The translations under genes were made by a program, and so were the position numbers. From positions 48,194,052 through 48,258,051 of the forward strand of contig NC_092635.1 of assembly GCF_039555335.1 (NCBI RefSeq): a DNA stretch of 64,000 nt. The letters are read 5' to 3'. Of the stretch, positions 1 through 11,671 are shown one piece after another. The stretch's first letter is position 1; each line of letters opens with the position of its first letter. This stretch comes from Amphiura filiformis (taxonomy: Eukaryota > Echinodermata > Ophiuroidea > Amphilepidida > Amphiuridae). The notes under the pieces were generated by a model that worked only from the letters and a program-made list of their open reading frames with translations, made no database searches and was not told where the DNA came from.

Positions 1-387
1 CTGTACTTCATTGTTGCATCCTCTTTGATTTTACCAATGATATGATATCAATCATAGGTATTACTGTGTATAAAGACAGAAAAAAAGTAAAAACAATATA
101 TACATAGAGGGCAAGTACATGTATGATGATATTATCCAATCCACTCGCATCTAGAGGGCAAGTACATATGCTGATTGTGGTTCAATATGTGTGGTAGCTT
201 CTATAGACCATTCCTATATTTGGCACTTTCCTGCCTTTGAAGTTTGATGGCCCATCTAAATGAAACATCTCTCCAGTTAGACCTATATAAATATTCTACT
301 GGGGTAATGAGTCAAAATTTGAGCCCATCTAAATGAATCATATCTCTGGTACCAAAATCTCAGTTTTGATGAGACAAAATGGGGGAA

Positions 388-566
388 TATGGCTATCCAT
401 TGGGTCACACACCAGTTGAAATACATACCCCCCTATGGAAGACATGACCTTAATTTTCCACACAGGGAGTGTGAATTTCAAATGGGGTTACCTGAATGGT
501 TGACTCCATTTAAAATCTACACCCCTTGTGTGGGTCTGTGGGAGATTTCAACAGAAATAGCCCATT
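388..566. repeat. Palindromic MITE, family P1 (diverged copy)
   Basis: The left half reads towards CCAGTTGAAATACATAC and CCTATGGAAGACATGACCTT. The right half is a decayed reverse complement ending in TTTCAACAGAAATAGCCC. The same palindrome is better preserved at 13991-14171 and recurs at 1749-1829, 2686-3430 and 18869-19310. No coding capacity is seen; the short reading frame through it is a by-product of the repeat. Confidence 0.7.
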
Positions 567-654
567 TTGTTGTTGTTTGATTGCTGTTAGCTGCTATACT
601 CTTCACTGAGAAAGAATTGTAAAATTTTTATGAAAATCTCATTATGGGTTTGGG

Positions 655-722
655 CGAATTGTAGATCTGGAGCTTTGGCTGCTCAAGCCAAAGTTCGGGG
701 GTTCAAGTCCCCGCACAGGCAG
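655..722 (+). repeat. tRNA-like fragment (SINE head or tRNA pseudogene)
   Basis: A T-arm-like GGGGGTTCAAGTCCCC hairpin follows a short hairpin built from TTTGGCTGCTCAAGCCAAA. A convincing A box and paired acceptor ends are missing, so a functional tRNA is unlikely. A decayed tRNA-derived SINE is the best reading. Confidence 0.4.
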
Positions 723-994
723 GTATGTCCAGATTTTTTTTCTGTGGTTTATCTGCTTATGCATGTTACATTTTCATTGTAATCTTATTTGGAGGTTAGT
801 AACTATTTTCAATTATATACCTCATATGTACATGTAGATTCCTGTCATCTGATTGGTTGAAAGTGTTGTCATTGAATTAACTATGCCCGCAAAATGAACT
901 ATGTACCGGTCATGGAAATGAACTATGGACCGGTCACGTGCATCCTGATCAAACTGCGCAATCACAACACCCACGTATCCATTCGGTATATAAA

Positions 995-1089
995 ACAAAT
1001 ATTGACTGCTTTATATTCGGGACATGGTTAAGATTATATAGGCCCGCGGTGATCTCAAAACCATGCCCATCATAGCAGTCAATATTTGT
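995..1089. repeat. Short inverted repeat (ACAAATATTGACTGCT arms)
   Basis: ACAAATATTGACTGCT at 995 is matched by its reverse complement AGCAGTCAATATTTGT ending at 1089. Inner blocks GGGACATGGTT and AACCATGCCC also pair. It is probably a small MITE. It lies directly beside the element copy starting at 1095. Confidence 0.6.
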
Positions 1090-1094
1090 ATACT

Positions 1095-1430
1095 ATTGCG
1101 ATTTGGTCGTTCACAGCATCCTGCGAATGGTAGTGAGCCTTGGCAAAAATTGCATTGATCATTTCATATGAGCTTGTAGAAGGATTCAAATATCACAGAT
1201 ATACTTTTGTAGGTCCTGTGGTTCTTGAGTTATGTTGTAAAGAGGGTTGAAACCATATCACCTTTGTAAAACGTACATAACTCATTAACAACAATAAATC
1301 AAGCAAGTTTTCAAAGTATATGATTTGTAGGCTGCACTTCTGCAAAACATCAAGGTGTTATTTTGATATATTGATTTAGATAATGAAAATAGATCTTGTT
1401 GGCTGCCTCGACCAACAATACTTAGTCAAA
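1095..1430 (+). repeat. Single-arm copy of the 56.6-kb foldback element
   Basis: This stretch matches the left arm and centre of the inverted repeat at 56626-57221. Shared blocks include ATTGCATTGATCATTTCATA, TTTTGTAGGTCCTGTGGTT and CAAGCAAGTTTTCAAAGTAT. The second arm is absent, so it is a truncated member of the same family. Confidence 0.75.
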
Positions 1431-1748
1431 TTGTGCTACTGTGTGTGGTTCAAATTTCCTCTTAATCTAGAGATATTCCTTTAAAATCACTTAGTACTTT
1501 CAATGGTGGGTCCCAGATATTGCTTTGGTTGGCCCTTGATTTTCTGCAAAGTCACACAGATTTAACCCATTTTGTCTATTTTGGGCTGCACAAAATATTC
1601 CTTTAAAATCAATCTGTAGTTTCAGCGGTGTGTCTAGGTTATTGCTTTTTGATCTTCGGCAAAACTAGCCCATTTTGGTCGATTTTGAGGCATACACCAG
1701 CCAGCTTCTCATTGATCAGCGCCCACAATGGACTATTCTAGTTGTAAT

Positions 1749-1829
1749 TTGCACTCCATTTGAAATTCACATTCCCGGTGTGGAAGATGGAAGGTCATAG
1801 GGGGGTATGGATTTCAACAGGAATAGCCC
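1749..1829. repeat. P1 MITE, right half only
   Basis: CATTTGAAATTCACATTCCC leads into GGTATGGATTTCAACAGGAATAGCCC, the right arm of the P1 palindrome. No left arm is visible. Confidence 0.6.
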
Positions 1830-2150
1830 AGTACGTGGGTAGTATGCTAGCCTTGGCACACCCTTGCCTATAATAAGAGAATATATACAATTTTCTTTGT
1901 TTTATGTCAAAGTAGTAACTTTTGACTTTATGCAGTAATGACTGGGAGTAAAATGAATTGATTTTAAATTAGAATGCTATTTCGGAGCATTAGAAATATA
2001 TATTTATAAACTCTGGTTTCTCTGCAATTTTCAAGCATAAATCTTTCGCCTTTTATTAAAGATTTCCATGCAGAGGAACAAATAGAGAGGAAAAAAAGAA
2101 ATATATATTTATATCTCTTAACCCTCTCCGCATCACAGACGTCGACTCCT

Positions 2151-2429
2151 GCGGCCCTGATTTGGTAAAACGATCTAACTTGAAATTTGGACATTTTGAG
2201 ATAAATCCATATCTTGGGTAATGTACGGGCGCTCTTTCCATTGGTGACATCCTCAAATCACCACTATGCCACCAAATAATGAGATTTGTATATTTTCTAA
2301 GACATTAGATCTGTTTAATAATTTATTTTATTCAAAAAGATAAACGTCAAGTGTTCAAACTTAAAAGCTCTTTTTCTCGAAACAGCGATTTTAATTTTAA
2401 GTTAGATCATTTTACCAAATCAGGGCCGC
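2151..2429. repeat. MITE with GCGGCCCTGATTTGG terminal inverted repeats
   Basis: The left end GCGGCCCTGATTTGGTAAAA pairs with the right end TTTTACCAAATCAGGGCCGC, and both are followed internally by a CTAACTTAAA-type block. It interrupts a reverse-oriented copy of repeat R3: R3 sequence resumes on both sides (GTCGACTCC before it, GACGACAAATT after it). Confidence 0.75.
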
Positions 2430-2652
2430 AGACGACAAATTAAAAAAAAAATTCAAATTTTAAAAATTTCAGAATTGTAAATTTTCATGACCATATTTGG
2501 AATTGGCATGAAAAATACATAAAAACGAGTACAAACAAGCCTAGTATTGGTTCAGTGGTTCACCCAAAGTGATATTTTGAGAAAATATCTCAAAAACTTT
2601 TGACTTTTTATGTTGAAGCCTATGGCTAGCACACAGAACAATCAATTAATAC
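2430..2652 (-). repeat. Dispersed repeat R3, reverse orientation
   Basis: The reverse complement carries R3's hallmark blocks: GCTTCAACATAAAAAGTC, AAGTTTTTGAGATATTTTCTC, CTAGGCTTGTTTGTACTC and TTCATGCCAATTCCAAATA. Other copies lie at 12422-12665, 20693-20845, 43603-43790, 44135-44345 and, split in two, at 50546-51380. No coding capacity is seen. Confidence 0.7.
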
Positions 2653-2685
2653 TTTTCATTGGCATGCCCTTGATTTTCTGTAAAG

Positions 2686-3430
2686 GTAATCTATTTTAGA
2701 GCAACTTGAAGCTCCTTATCCCTTCCATAATATATGTTCTTCCAGTTGAAATCCATACACCCCTATGGAAAACATGACCGTAATCTTGGTTTAATCTCCC
2801 ATACAGGGAGTGTTAACTGCAAATTATGGGATTACCTGGATGGTTGATCCCATTTGCAATCTATATCCCTTAAAGTCATGTCTTATGGGGTATAATGATT
2901 TTGAGTAGAATAGCCCATTTTAGGGCAACCTGGAGCTCCTTATCCCTCCCACAATATGCTCTTTCAGTTGAAATCCACACACCCTGGAAAACATGACCTT
3001 AATCTCCCACACAGGGAGTGTTAACTGCAAATTATGGGATTACCTGGATGGTTGATCCCATTTGCAATCTATATCCCTTGTGTGGGAGATTAAAGTCATG
3101 TCTTCCGTACCAGGGTATAATGATTTTGAGTGGAATAGCCCATTTTAGGGCAACCTGTAGCTCCTTATCCCTCCCACAATATGCTCTTTCAGTTGAAATC
3201 CACACACCTGGCCCTCTGGAAAACATGACCTTAATCTCCCACACAGGGATGTTAACTGCAAATTATGGGATTACTGGGCCTGGATGAGTGACTCCATTTG
3301 CAATCTACATCCCCTGTGTGGGAGATTAAAGTCATGTCTTCCATAGGGGGTATAATAATGATTTTGACTGGAATAGCCCATTTTAGAGCAACCTGGAGCT
3401 CCTTATCCCTCCCACAATAAGCCAGCCTTG
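2686..3430. repeat. Tandem array of P1-derived units (3 x about 225-238 bp)
   Basis: The marker TAGCCCATTTTAGGGCAACC recurs at about 2911, 3136 and 3374, with a diverged copy at 2686, giving periods near 225, 225 and 238 bp. Each unit contains a P1-type palindrome (GACCTTAATCTCCCACACAG paired with TGTGTGGGAGATTAAAGTC). Short reading frames in this stretch are repeat by-products. Confidence 0.8.
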
Positions 3431-4496
3431 GCATGCCCCTTGGCTTTAATATCAAAGCAGTAACCGATTGACATTTCGCAGTATAACTTTGGTTTTTTAT
3501 GAATTGATTTTTTATTAGGAAAAGCATTAGACTTGAAAAACGCAGGTGATGTGATCATGTGAATTCCATTATATTTTCTACTTTCTTTGAGACTGAATTT
3601 AATTTTGCAAAAAAAAAATATTGACAAGTATTGAAAAAGAAGCAGAATTTTTGCAGAGTCATGTATTTACATATATTTTTACTACATCGCATCATTTATG
3701 TATATTTTTTCACAGATAAGAGTACCATACCCTGGGCAAAGATATGGCACTATTTAGATGCATTAGGCTTACGTGTCAGATTCATAGCCAAAATGTCAAC
3801 GTAATATTTGCTTGAACAAAGTAATAATTCAATTTATTGCAAAGAAAAGGCATGGGCATGGAAATTTTCAATGTGGATTTATACATGTTGATTGTTGAAG
3901 GAAAATGCAGTCCTTGATAACAGGAAATGAAAGGTTAAATGATTTTAATTTTCCAAAACTGCCATTGATGATTGAGTGCTTTTCATGCGAAGTAAAGTGA
4001 AAATAAAATGTTCTAGCCAATTTTCACTAAAAACTGAAATTTACATTAAGTGGTGTTTTAAGCGTGGTCTTGTCCCTGGAATTGTGGAAGTTTTTTTGGC
4101 CTCGTAACTGCTAAATTAGTGGTCTAAAGTATATAAAGGTATACATAATTTAGAATGGCATAGACTTGAATGATGAATTCAGTTGCGAGGTCAAATTTAG
4201 GCAAAATGCTGATTTTTGGAGAAAATATCCCCAAAAATCTTCTGAAAAGTTTTGTGCATTGATTCTTCGGGAATATGTTTTTTTCTTTGTTGTTTTGTTT
4301 CTTTTCCTTTTTTTCTTTTAATGTTATTTTTTCATTTAAAAGCATAAAAAACGATGACAGTAAATATGCCTGTTCACCACATTATCCCTAACCGTACCAA
4401 ACGTCAATAACCTTAATTCAGAAAGTGTAGGCACAAGTAGGTATCTAGTGATGCTATTGCGTCATCATGGGAACAGTCATATGGCGACATAAAGCT

Positions 4497-4600
4497 TGGC
4501 CGGGCAAGCTACACCCCTGTGGCAAGGTAGGCCAGTGCACGGGCATGGCACCTGAGGGGTCAGGGATTCAAAACCGCACGGTCTGAGAAAAAAAAAAAGT
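4497..4600 (+). repeat. Possible decayed SINE
   Basis: A B-box-like GGGATTCAAAACC sits downstream of a GGCCGGGCAAGC-type start and is followed by an A-run near 4587. The A box is not convincing. It was classed as a SINE only because a clearer tRNA-like head lies about 180 bp downstream. Confidence 0.3.
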
Positions 4601-4680
4601 TTTCTCTTCTTCGTTTTTTCTTCCTTCTTTCCTTCCCCTCGCCAAAAAGCAACTGGGACGTTAGGGTTATTGGACATATT

Positions 4681-4873
4681 GAAGGAGCAGCGTGGCACAC
4701 TGGTTAAGGTTTTTGCCTTTGTTGCGAGAGGTCATCCCAAGTTCAAAATCTCCTCAGGATCACACAAAATTAACAAATTAAATCACATAGTGTCTCCCCT
4801 TGGCTCATATGCAGAAGGAAGGGCAGGTAGGCCAAGGACAGGTGAGAACTCTGGCACCAGGAATTGGTCCTAA
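4681..4873 (+). repeat. tRNA-derived SINE
   Basis: An A-box-like GTGGCACACTGGTTAAGG and a B-box-like AAGTTCAAAATCTCC are spaced as in a tRNA gene. About 110 bp of non-tRNA body follows and ends near an ACTAGAGG motif. The T arm is degenerate, so this is a SINE and not a working tRNA gene. Confidence 0.5.
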
Positions 4874-5094
4874 AGACTAGAGGAAGAACTTGTGACATTT
4901 CTTAAATGGTTAAAGCATATAAAAAGATCAATACCTCATGTGACCCTTGACCGTAATAACTAAATTTGCCCAAGGGTGCCTTTTGGCACCCAGAGATTTT
5001 GACTAGATCTGCACATCCCTGGTTGTTACTGATAAAAATTATATTACAGTGTAGTACACAACTTTGCGGCCGTACAGCCATTTTCCCGGGGGTC

Positions 5095-5426
5095 ACTCCC
5101 ATTGTGGCCTGTACTGACACCATCCGCGATAATCAACTTTTGAAAAGCACCCTAAACAAGGATTTAACCCTTGGCTAAAACGATACCCTAAACAAGTGTT
5201 TTCACACCCTAAACAGGGATTTTATTCCTTGCATCAATTTTCATACCCTAAATTTCATTTCCGCGTATTAGCAATTGCAATTGTGCTACCCTTTTTTCCA
5301 ATATTTCATGTTTTTGACACCCTAAACACGATACATGCCTATCGTGCCTACCCACGAAAAAATACCCTTTTTACGCATTTTTATTATCGCGGATGGTGTA
5401 CAGGCCACAATGGGAGTGACCCCCGG
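5095..5426. mobile_element. MITE with 8-bp target duplication GCCATTTT
   Basis: CCCGGGGGTCACTCCCATTG at the left end is inverted at the right end (CAATGGGAGTGACCCCCGG). A second inverted block, CACCATCCGCGATAAT, pairs with ATTATCGCGGATGGTG. The interior repeats ACCCTAAACA several times. The 8-bp GCCATTTT occurs at 5087-5094 and 5427-5434, a length typical of hAT elements. There is no transposase. Confidence 0.8.
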
Positions 5427-5633
5427 GCCATTTTCCCTGACTGCTGTGAGCTTGTTTATATCGTGGGCAGACATGTGATATTATAGTAGCAGCAAATAAA
5501 TATAAAGCCCTTTGAAGATAACTTGATCTTTATAAAGGCAGTATATAGAAATCCCTGCATGATTTATTTATAAAAGGCACCTTGACTGATTTATTTATAT
5601 AACAAGTACCTTTACTGACATCAAGCATCATGT

Positions 5634-7290
5634 AAGCTGACTTCTTGAAAGTACATCAATAAAAAACAAGACACAATAATTATTTCTTTGCATAATGGAT
5701 ATAATAGACTTGAATTTAATGAATATTGATTAAAAGTCACGTCTTTGATCAAAGCAAAATTGCCTACATTGTAGAAACACATGTATACCCTCGTGGTCAG
5801 GTGCGACTAGCACTAATCTTGTTGATAACTTCTTGAAATTGTATCAAAAGAAAACGAGACAAACTGTGTTGCATAATGGATACAATGGACTTGAATCTGA
5901 ATGAATATTAATTAAAAGTTTGTGGTCTTTGATCTTTGTAGCAAAAATTGTACACATGTATTTCCTCGTGTTCAGGTGCGACTAGCACTAATCTTGTTGA
6001 AAATCTAGACAAACTATTTCATTGCATAATGGATACAATGGACTTGAATCTGAATGAATATTAATTAAAAGTTTGTGGTCTTTGATCTTTGTAGCAAAAA
6101 TTGTACACATGTATTTCCTCGTGTTCAGGTGCGACTAGCACTAATCTTGTTGAAAACGAGACAAACTATTTCATTGCATAATGGATACAATGGACTTGAA
6201 TCTGAATGAATATTAATTAAAAGTTTGTGGTCTTTGATCTTTGTAGCAAAAATTGTACACATGTATTTCCTCGTGTTCAGGTGCGACTAGCACTAATCTT
6301 GTTGAAAACGAGACAAACTATTTCATTGCATAATGGATACAATGGACTTGAATCTGAATGAATATTAATTAAAAGTTTGCCGTCTTTGATCTTTGTAGCA
6401 AAAATAGCATGTATACACATGTATTTCCTCATGTTCAGTGTGAATAGCACTAATCTTATTAAAATGACTTCTTGAAATTGTATCAAAAGAAAACTAGACA
6501 AAATATTTCATTGCATATTGGATACAGTGGACTTGAATTTGAATGAATATTAATTAAAAATCCGTCAACTTTGATCGTAGCAAATTGCCTGCACGTGCAT
6601 TTCCTCGTGATCAGATGCGACTAGCACTATTTCTGCATGATTTTTCCCGATTTTTGGACCTTGTGTGGCCAAAATGTACACAATTGATTGCATTTCCTTA
6701 TGTTCAGGTGTGAATAGCACTAATCTTTTTATTGACTTCTTGAAATTGCATCAGAAGAAAACAAGACAAAATATTGAATTGCATATAATGGATAAAATAG
6801 ATTGAATTTGAATGAATATTAATTAAAAGTCAGTCGTCTTTGATCTTTGTAGCAAAAATTGCCAGCATGACGTGTATTTCCTCGTGTTCAGGTGTGAATA
6901 GCACTAATCTTGTTGATGACTTCTTGAAATTGTATCAAGAGAAAACAAGACAAAATATTGAATTGCATAATGGATAAAATAGATTGAATTTGAATGAATA
7001 TTAATTAGAAGTCAGTCGTCTTTGATCTTTGTAGCAAAAATTGCCAGCACGTGTATTTCCTCGTGGTCAGGTGCGAGTGCGACTAGCACTAATCTTATTG
7101 ATGACTTCTTGAAATTGTATCAAGAGAAAACAAGACAAAATATTGAATTGCATAATCGATAAAATAGATTGAATTTGAATGAATATTATAGGAAATTGCC
7201 TGCACGTGCATTTCCTCGTGATCAGATGTGACTAGCACTATTTTTCCCAATTTTTGGATCTTTTGTGGCCAAAATGTACACAATTGATTT
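5634..7290. repeat. Tandem satellite, about 9 units of 152-185 bp
   Basis: The marker ATTGCATAATGGATAC appears at about 5868, 6021, 6173 and 6325 (152-153-bp steps). It continues, diverged, at 6510, 6778, 6962 and 7147 (about 185-bp steps, one double). Each unit contains GAATGAATATTAATTAAAAG, a TCTTTGATC...GTAGCAAAAATTG block and CAGGTGCGACTAGCACTAAT. Longer units carry an extra TTGACTTCTTGAAATTGTAT segment. A CACAATTGATT-ending variant closes two sub-blocks (about 6690 and 7290). Confidence 0.9.
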
Positions 7291-7787
7291 TCAGCCCATT
7301 TTGGGGGATTTGAGCCCAATTTCACACTGTTTTTCAGGATTTTCTATTACTTTCAGGATAATTCACAAGCTTTGAATCAAACCCCTGTAATCTTGTTAAC
7401 AACAAAAACAAGTTCAATAGAAAATTAATGCAACCCTGATTGGTGCATGTTTTTTAAAATTTGCTTTATTTCCGCTTTGCAGCTATTTTTGCCAATCTCT
7501 AAAGAGCCTCTTATATCTGTCCTTTGTACCAACTTATAAACCAGCTGTAATTATGATTAATATCTCATTAATATCAGTGTCATAAATTATATAATAAGGT
7601 GATAAAGTAATCAAACCTTTACTATAATATTTTATATCTGGCTGATATTGTATGTGGCAAATTATAAAATGCACCACCCCCTCATTACAATATATGAAGT
7701 CACATTTATCAGCAATAGAGAGATTTTTGGCCTATAAAATATGCATTATGTAAAACTTGGAGGTTAAGGATATGGATTGTTTTCAAA
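7291..7787. other. Unassigned AT-rich sequence
   Basis: No gene, clear repeat or RNA was recognised here by eye. Confidence 0.5.
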
Positions 7788-7792
7788 CTTAC

Positions 7793-7948
7793 CAGGGCCT
7801 CAGATTCGAAGAGAATCACAGAATCGATTCTCGTAATGATTCTCGTAACATCTGTTGTGAGAATCAATTTCTTTCACTGAATCATGCAGTAAGTGAAGGG
7901 ACTCAGATGGTTTTTGATTCTCGCAAACTGGCAGAAATCTAGGCCCTG
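7793..7948. mobile_element. MITE with CAGGGCCT termini
   Basis: CAGGGCCTCAGATT at the left pairs with AAATCTAGGCCCTG at the right, and the interior is rich in GATTCTCG/AGAATC inverted blocks. The direct repeat CTTAC flanks it at 7788-7792 and 7949-7953. The CAG...CTG ends are hAT-like, although the visible duplication is only 5 bp. The 61-residue reading frame across it is not a gene. Confidence 0.7.
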
Positions 7949-7953
7949 CTTAC

Positions 7954-8848
7954 GTACAATGTCAAATATCGTTCCCTTTATGCATCCATGTAAAAAAAAG
8001 GAGAGCATTTTCAGCGTAAATGTGAATAATTAACACAGTTAGCAAACCAATACATTGGTACGAGCGAATTGCATATATGCGATGGTATGCCATATTAAAC
8101 TTCATTTGAAAGTTAAATTTGAGAAGAAACAGTGATTTTATGTCAATATATAGTTCACTTTATACAAGTTAAAGGAGTATTAGTCCGGGTATCAGTAAGC
8201 TATTATTATTATAAGGTGCCTCAGTGCATTTTACAACAATGAATAAAAGCAATATACAAGCACAAAAATTCAAAGTAATCCTTACTCACTAGTCTCTCGA
8301 TCATAACCCCAATCATAACCTTAACTACCTCCACTTGGGTGTCGACTGTTGACGATAAGTTTCAAATTTTTTTTTTCAAAAGTCAAGTATTTCAAATTTG
8401 AAGATATTTGTGCTAAACGAAATAATCTGCGATAATTTTTTTTGTATATTAAACATTATGTAGCTAGAGGTTTCCAGTGGTATAAAAATCTCAACTTTTT
8501 TTGAGAAAAGTGGGGGATGAGGCTGTGGATCACAAAATGCCCTTTTAATTAAACATGATTTTTTCTTCAAGCGGGACAGATTGTTTTATTATATAGTAGT
8601 AGAGTAGATCAGTATATAGTGAACCTTTAGTTTGTACCCAAATTAACTGATTGCAATTATCATCAAGTCGGTGATTTATATTGCCTTGGAATATTATCAA
8701 TCATTAGCTATTGAAGATAACTGTCAATTTCTTCTTTCACCAGGCCACATGGAGTAAAGTGCAACTGTTGATAACAAATGGGTTGGAAAATGATGTAAAT
8801 ACCATTTGAGTTGCATGACTATTTCACTATATTCGTAGTCGGGATTAT
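7954..8848. other. Unassigned AT-rich sequence
   Basis: No conserved coding segment or clear repeat family was recognised. Confidence 0.5.
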
Positions 8849-8850
8849 TA

Positions 8851-9112
8851 TAGTTTGATCAGCTCGTAATCGGCAGGCCTTATAATATCGCGGATTAATA
8901 TCAATATTTTACTTTGAGAATTGTCTTGTGACATCTTGCAAGATGCATCACAAATTATTCAAGTCCTATACTTTGTCTACTTTTTTTAACATGCACAATA
9001 TAGATCAAAAAGGTCAACTATATCAGTCGATCTTAACGTGGGTCTACTTTTCGGCGTAGTAGCTAGTAGTAAACGCCTAACAATTCCCACCGATTACAAG
9101 CTGATCAAACTA
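8851..9112. mobile_element. MITE with TA target duplication (TAGTTTGATCAGC ends)
   Basis: TAGTTTGATCAGCTCGTAATCGG-type sequence at the left is mirrored by CCGATTACAAGCTGATCAAACTA at the right, with about 22 of 25 positions pairing. TA dinucleotides at 8849-8850 and 9113-9114 fit a Tc1/mariner-type target site. No transposase frame is present. Confidence 0.75.
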
Positions 9113-9758
9113 TAGCTGTAGTGAGAAGCATTTGCCACCCCAAATTTGGGCTTTGTCCACTTCATTTGACTATAAATGTTATGTAACAAGAACTATCTTT
9201 AAAAAAGACAATGCCATAGATTTTATTTCATATTTACCAGGTCAAATAGGGTACACTGTTCAATTCTATATGCAAGTATAAATTATGCCCATATCATAGC
9301 CCTATTTGTCATTCAATTTCCCTGTTGAAAGGACAAGATTGATGTTTTGTACATCAATGATTTCGTCAATAACATTATCAATAATTGAATAATTTACATA
9401 TAAAAAGATTATGAGAAAACTTACCATCAATATGATAATGGCCTTGACTGTTTGCTACCATAGATGTGATAATATTAATTCAATCTGTGTTTTCGTGTTA
9501 GGCCAATAGTAATGTGCTTCTTAGTCTGGTTTGCTGTTTTAGATCTTGTATGCAGTATACTTCATATAGAAGCTACAAATTAGATTCAGAATTTATTTTC
9601 CCTTTGTTTCCTTTAAACTGCACCCCTTGTGAAATTAAAGTTTGTTCCGCCTATAATATGCAAAGATTACTTGGGTTTTTATTACTGCGTGCATCAATTA
9701 AGTCCCAACTCACATTCGCGTAAATTCACATAATAGTGCCCTACTCTGTTATGCATTA

Positions 9759-9960
9759 AGGTCCGCTCATACTATGCCACAATTGCTGTGCGGTATGTTG
9801 CTGCACTGCATCAAACTGCAAAATACTGCATTGCACTGCATTACACTACAAAATACATTTTAACTTGAAAATGCGACGAGTTGAGTTGAGTTGCAGCAAA
9901 AACTAATGAATATATCGGCACCGCACCGCAAAGCAATTGCGGCGTAGTATGAACGGACCA
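9759..9960. mobile_element. PIF/Harbinger-like MITE, TTA target duplication
   Basis: The left end AGGTCCGCTCATACTATGCC is inverted at the right end (GGCGTAGTATGAACGGACCA). CAATTGCTGTGCGG pairs with CCGCAAAGCAATTG. TTA flanks both sides (9756-9758 and 9961-9963), the TWA target site expected of Harbinger elements. The related copies at 10512-11814 and 13691-13893 also have TTA or TAA flanks. Confidence 0.85.
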
Positions 9961-10578
9961 TTACGCAAATGCACAACTAGCGCAAGTGCTGCGTGCCATT
10001 CTATATCAATACATTATGTTAGGATTATGTTATGTTATGTTATTTTTCTTTATCCTTAGTGCAGTACCCAGATGCGTACCCCGATTTGGGGGTGCAGGGG
10101 GACAACTTGCTCCCCCTCCACTTTAATTATTGCATTTGACTTTAAATGTTATGTAAAAATTAGTATGAAAATGATAATGGCCTTGACTGTTTGCTATCAT
10201 AGATGTGATGATATTAATTCAATCTGTGGTTACTTGTTAGGCCAATAGTAATGTGCTTCTTAGTCTGGTTTGCTGTCTTATATCTTGTATTCAGTAGACT
10301 TCATATAGAAGCTACAAGTTACATTCAGAATTAGGTATTTATTTTCCCTTTGATTCCTTTGTTTGCTTCAAACTGCACCGCTTGTGAAATCAAAGTTTGT
10401 TCCGTTTATAATAGGCGAAGATTATTCATTTTTGTTTCTGCGCAAGTCAATAAAGTCTCAACTCACATTTGCATCAATTCAAATAATAGTGCGCCACTCC
10501 GTCACATATTAAGGTCCGCTCACACTATGCGGCAATTGCTTTGTGGTACGGTGCGTTGCATTACTGCAAAATACTGCA

Positions 10579-11671
10579 TAGACTTCTCCGTAGTCCACTT
10601 AGCCCACATTTAAGCATAAAACGCTGATTTGTATTAATTTGTGTGCAATTGATAGATTTTCACATCTGATATTTTCAGTCACCGTACTCCCTCTGTTTGT
10701 TAGCTTCCCAAGTGGACTACTTACTTTGACTTGCGGTTAACATTTTTAACACAGGACTCTGTGGAGAGTTAGGCCAATTTCTGGCCTAACTAAAATTGGC
10801 CATGATGTAATGCATCTTTAAATGGATCTGGCTTGTGATTGGTTGCCCAGATCTCGCTATGGTTTAAATCCTCTGGGCACGTACCATTACCATTAACTAC
10901 ATCGTACACAGCAATCTATGGAATTTGCGGCATGGACGTACATTTAGCGCCTCTTACTACCATGCTTGGTATTTGCGGTTAAATTGGATTGATAAACAAG
11001 TATGATTGACAGTGTGTTTTAGAGACCAAAGTCCGGGGGTAAAGTTCTGCTTAAAAGTCAAAGTACATAGTCGGATTTTTTACTCGGGCTTTTGCGATCA
11101 ATAAACTGGTAGGTAGATTCCAAAATCAGAATTGTTCAATATTAAGTGAGCAATGCAAGATGTTGCATTCAATATAACTTTTATTGTCACTAATCATCTA
11201 ATTATTTTTTATTTTTTTTTATTTTTTAGGTTTTTTATTACAAACTCTAATGGTGACCCGCAGGTCAAATTGCTAGAATTGTACATTAAACACACCTAAA
11301 CAGACACAATGCAATTTACAGGCAGCAGCTTAATCAGCGCCAATATTGCAACATTGAAACAAACAATTATACAAATATCCAATCCAACCCAACCACATCC
11401 CCCAGTAGGCAATGAGGATAAAGTGCCTTGCCCAAGGACACAACACGTTGGCACGAGCGGGGCTCGAACTCACAACCTCTGTATCATGAGTCGGGCGCCT
11501 TATCCACTCGGCCACACGTGCTCCGATTATATAAACTCTTTATGACCATTTTACTATTGAACAATTTAATTCTAATAAACATCAGTATAATTTTGAGTTC
11601 AACGGAATGCGTTCATCATGATTAATAATGAACATTTTTTTTAAATCAAAATTCGACTATGGCATAGTCTA
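10579..11671. mobile_element. DNA-transposon-like insertion with 9-bp target duplication
   Basis: AATACTGCA occurs on both sides (10570-10578 and 11672-11680), inside the interrupted MITE. The ends TAGACTTCTCCGTAGTC and (reverse complement of the right end) TAGACTATGCCATAGTC form imperfect terminal inverted repeats. A 9-bp duplication fits Mutator-type elements, but no transposase is visible. A tRNA-derived SINE is nested inside at 11300-11523. Confidence 0.75.
11300..11523 (-). repeat. tRNA-derived SINE
   Basis: Read on the minus strand, the head (about 11522 to 11450) starts GCACGTGTGGCCGAGTGG (A box) and carries GAGTTCGAGCCCCGCTCG (B box/T arm). D-arm GCC/GGC and acceptor GCACG/CGTGC pairings are present. 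The anticodon stem is mismatched and a CAT triplet sits in the loop. The body continues with TGTCCTTGGGCAAGGCACTT, a block common in tRNA-type SINEs, and ends near 11300. It is not a functional tRNA. Confidence 0.75.

Noticed and set aside
6021..6477. Regularly spaced near-identical units suggesting a CRISPR-like array
   Set aside because: Units are contiguous 152-bp satellite monomers without distinct spacers, and the DNA is eukaryotic.
11330..11545. Frames on both strands over a tRNA-like segment
   Set aside because: They are translations of a tRNA-derived SINE head, not proteins; the tRNA fold itself is mismatched in the anticodon stem, so no tRNA gene is called.
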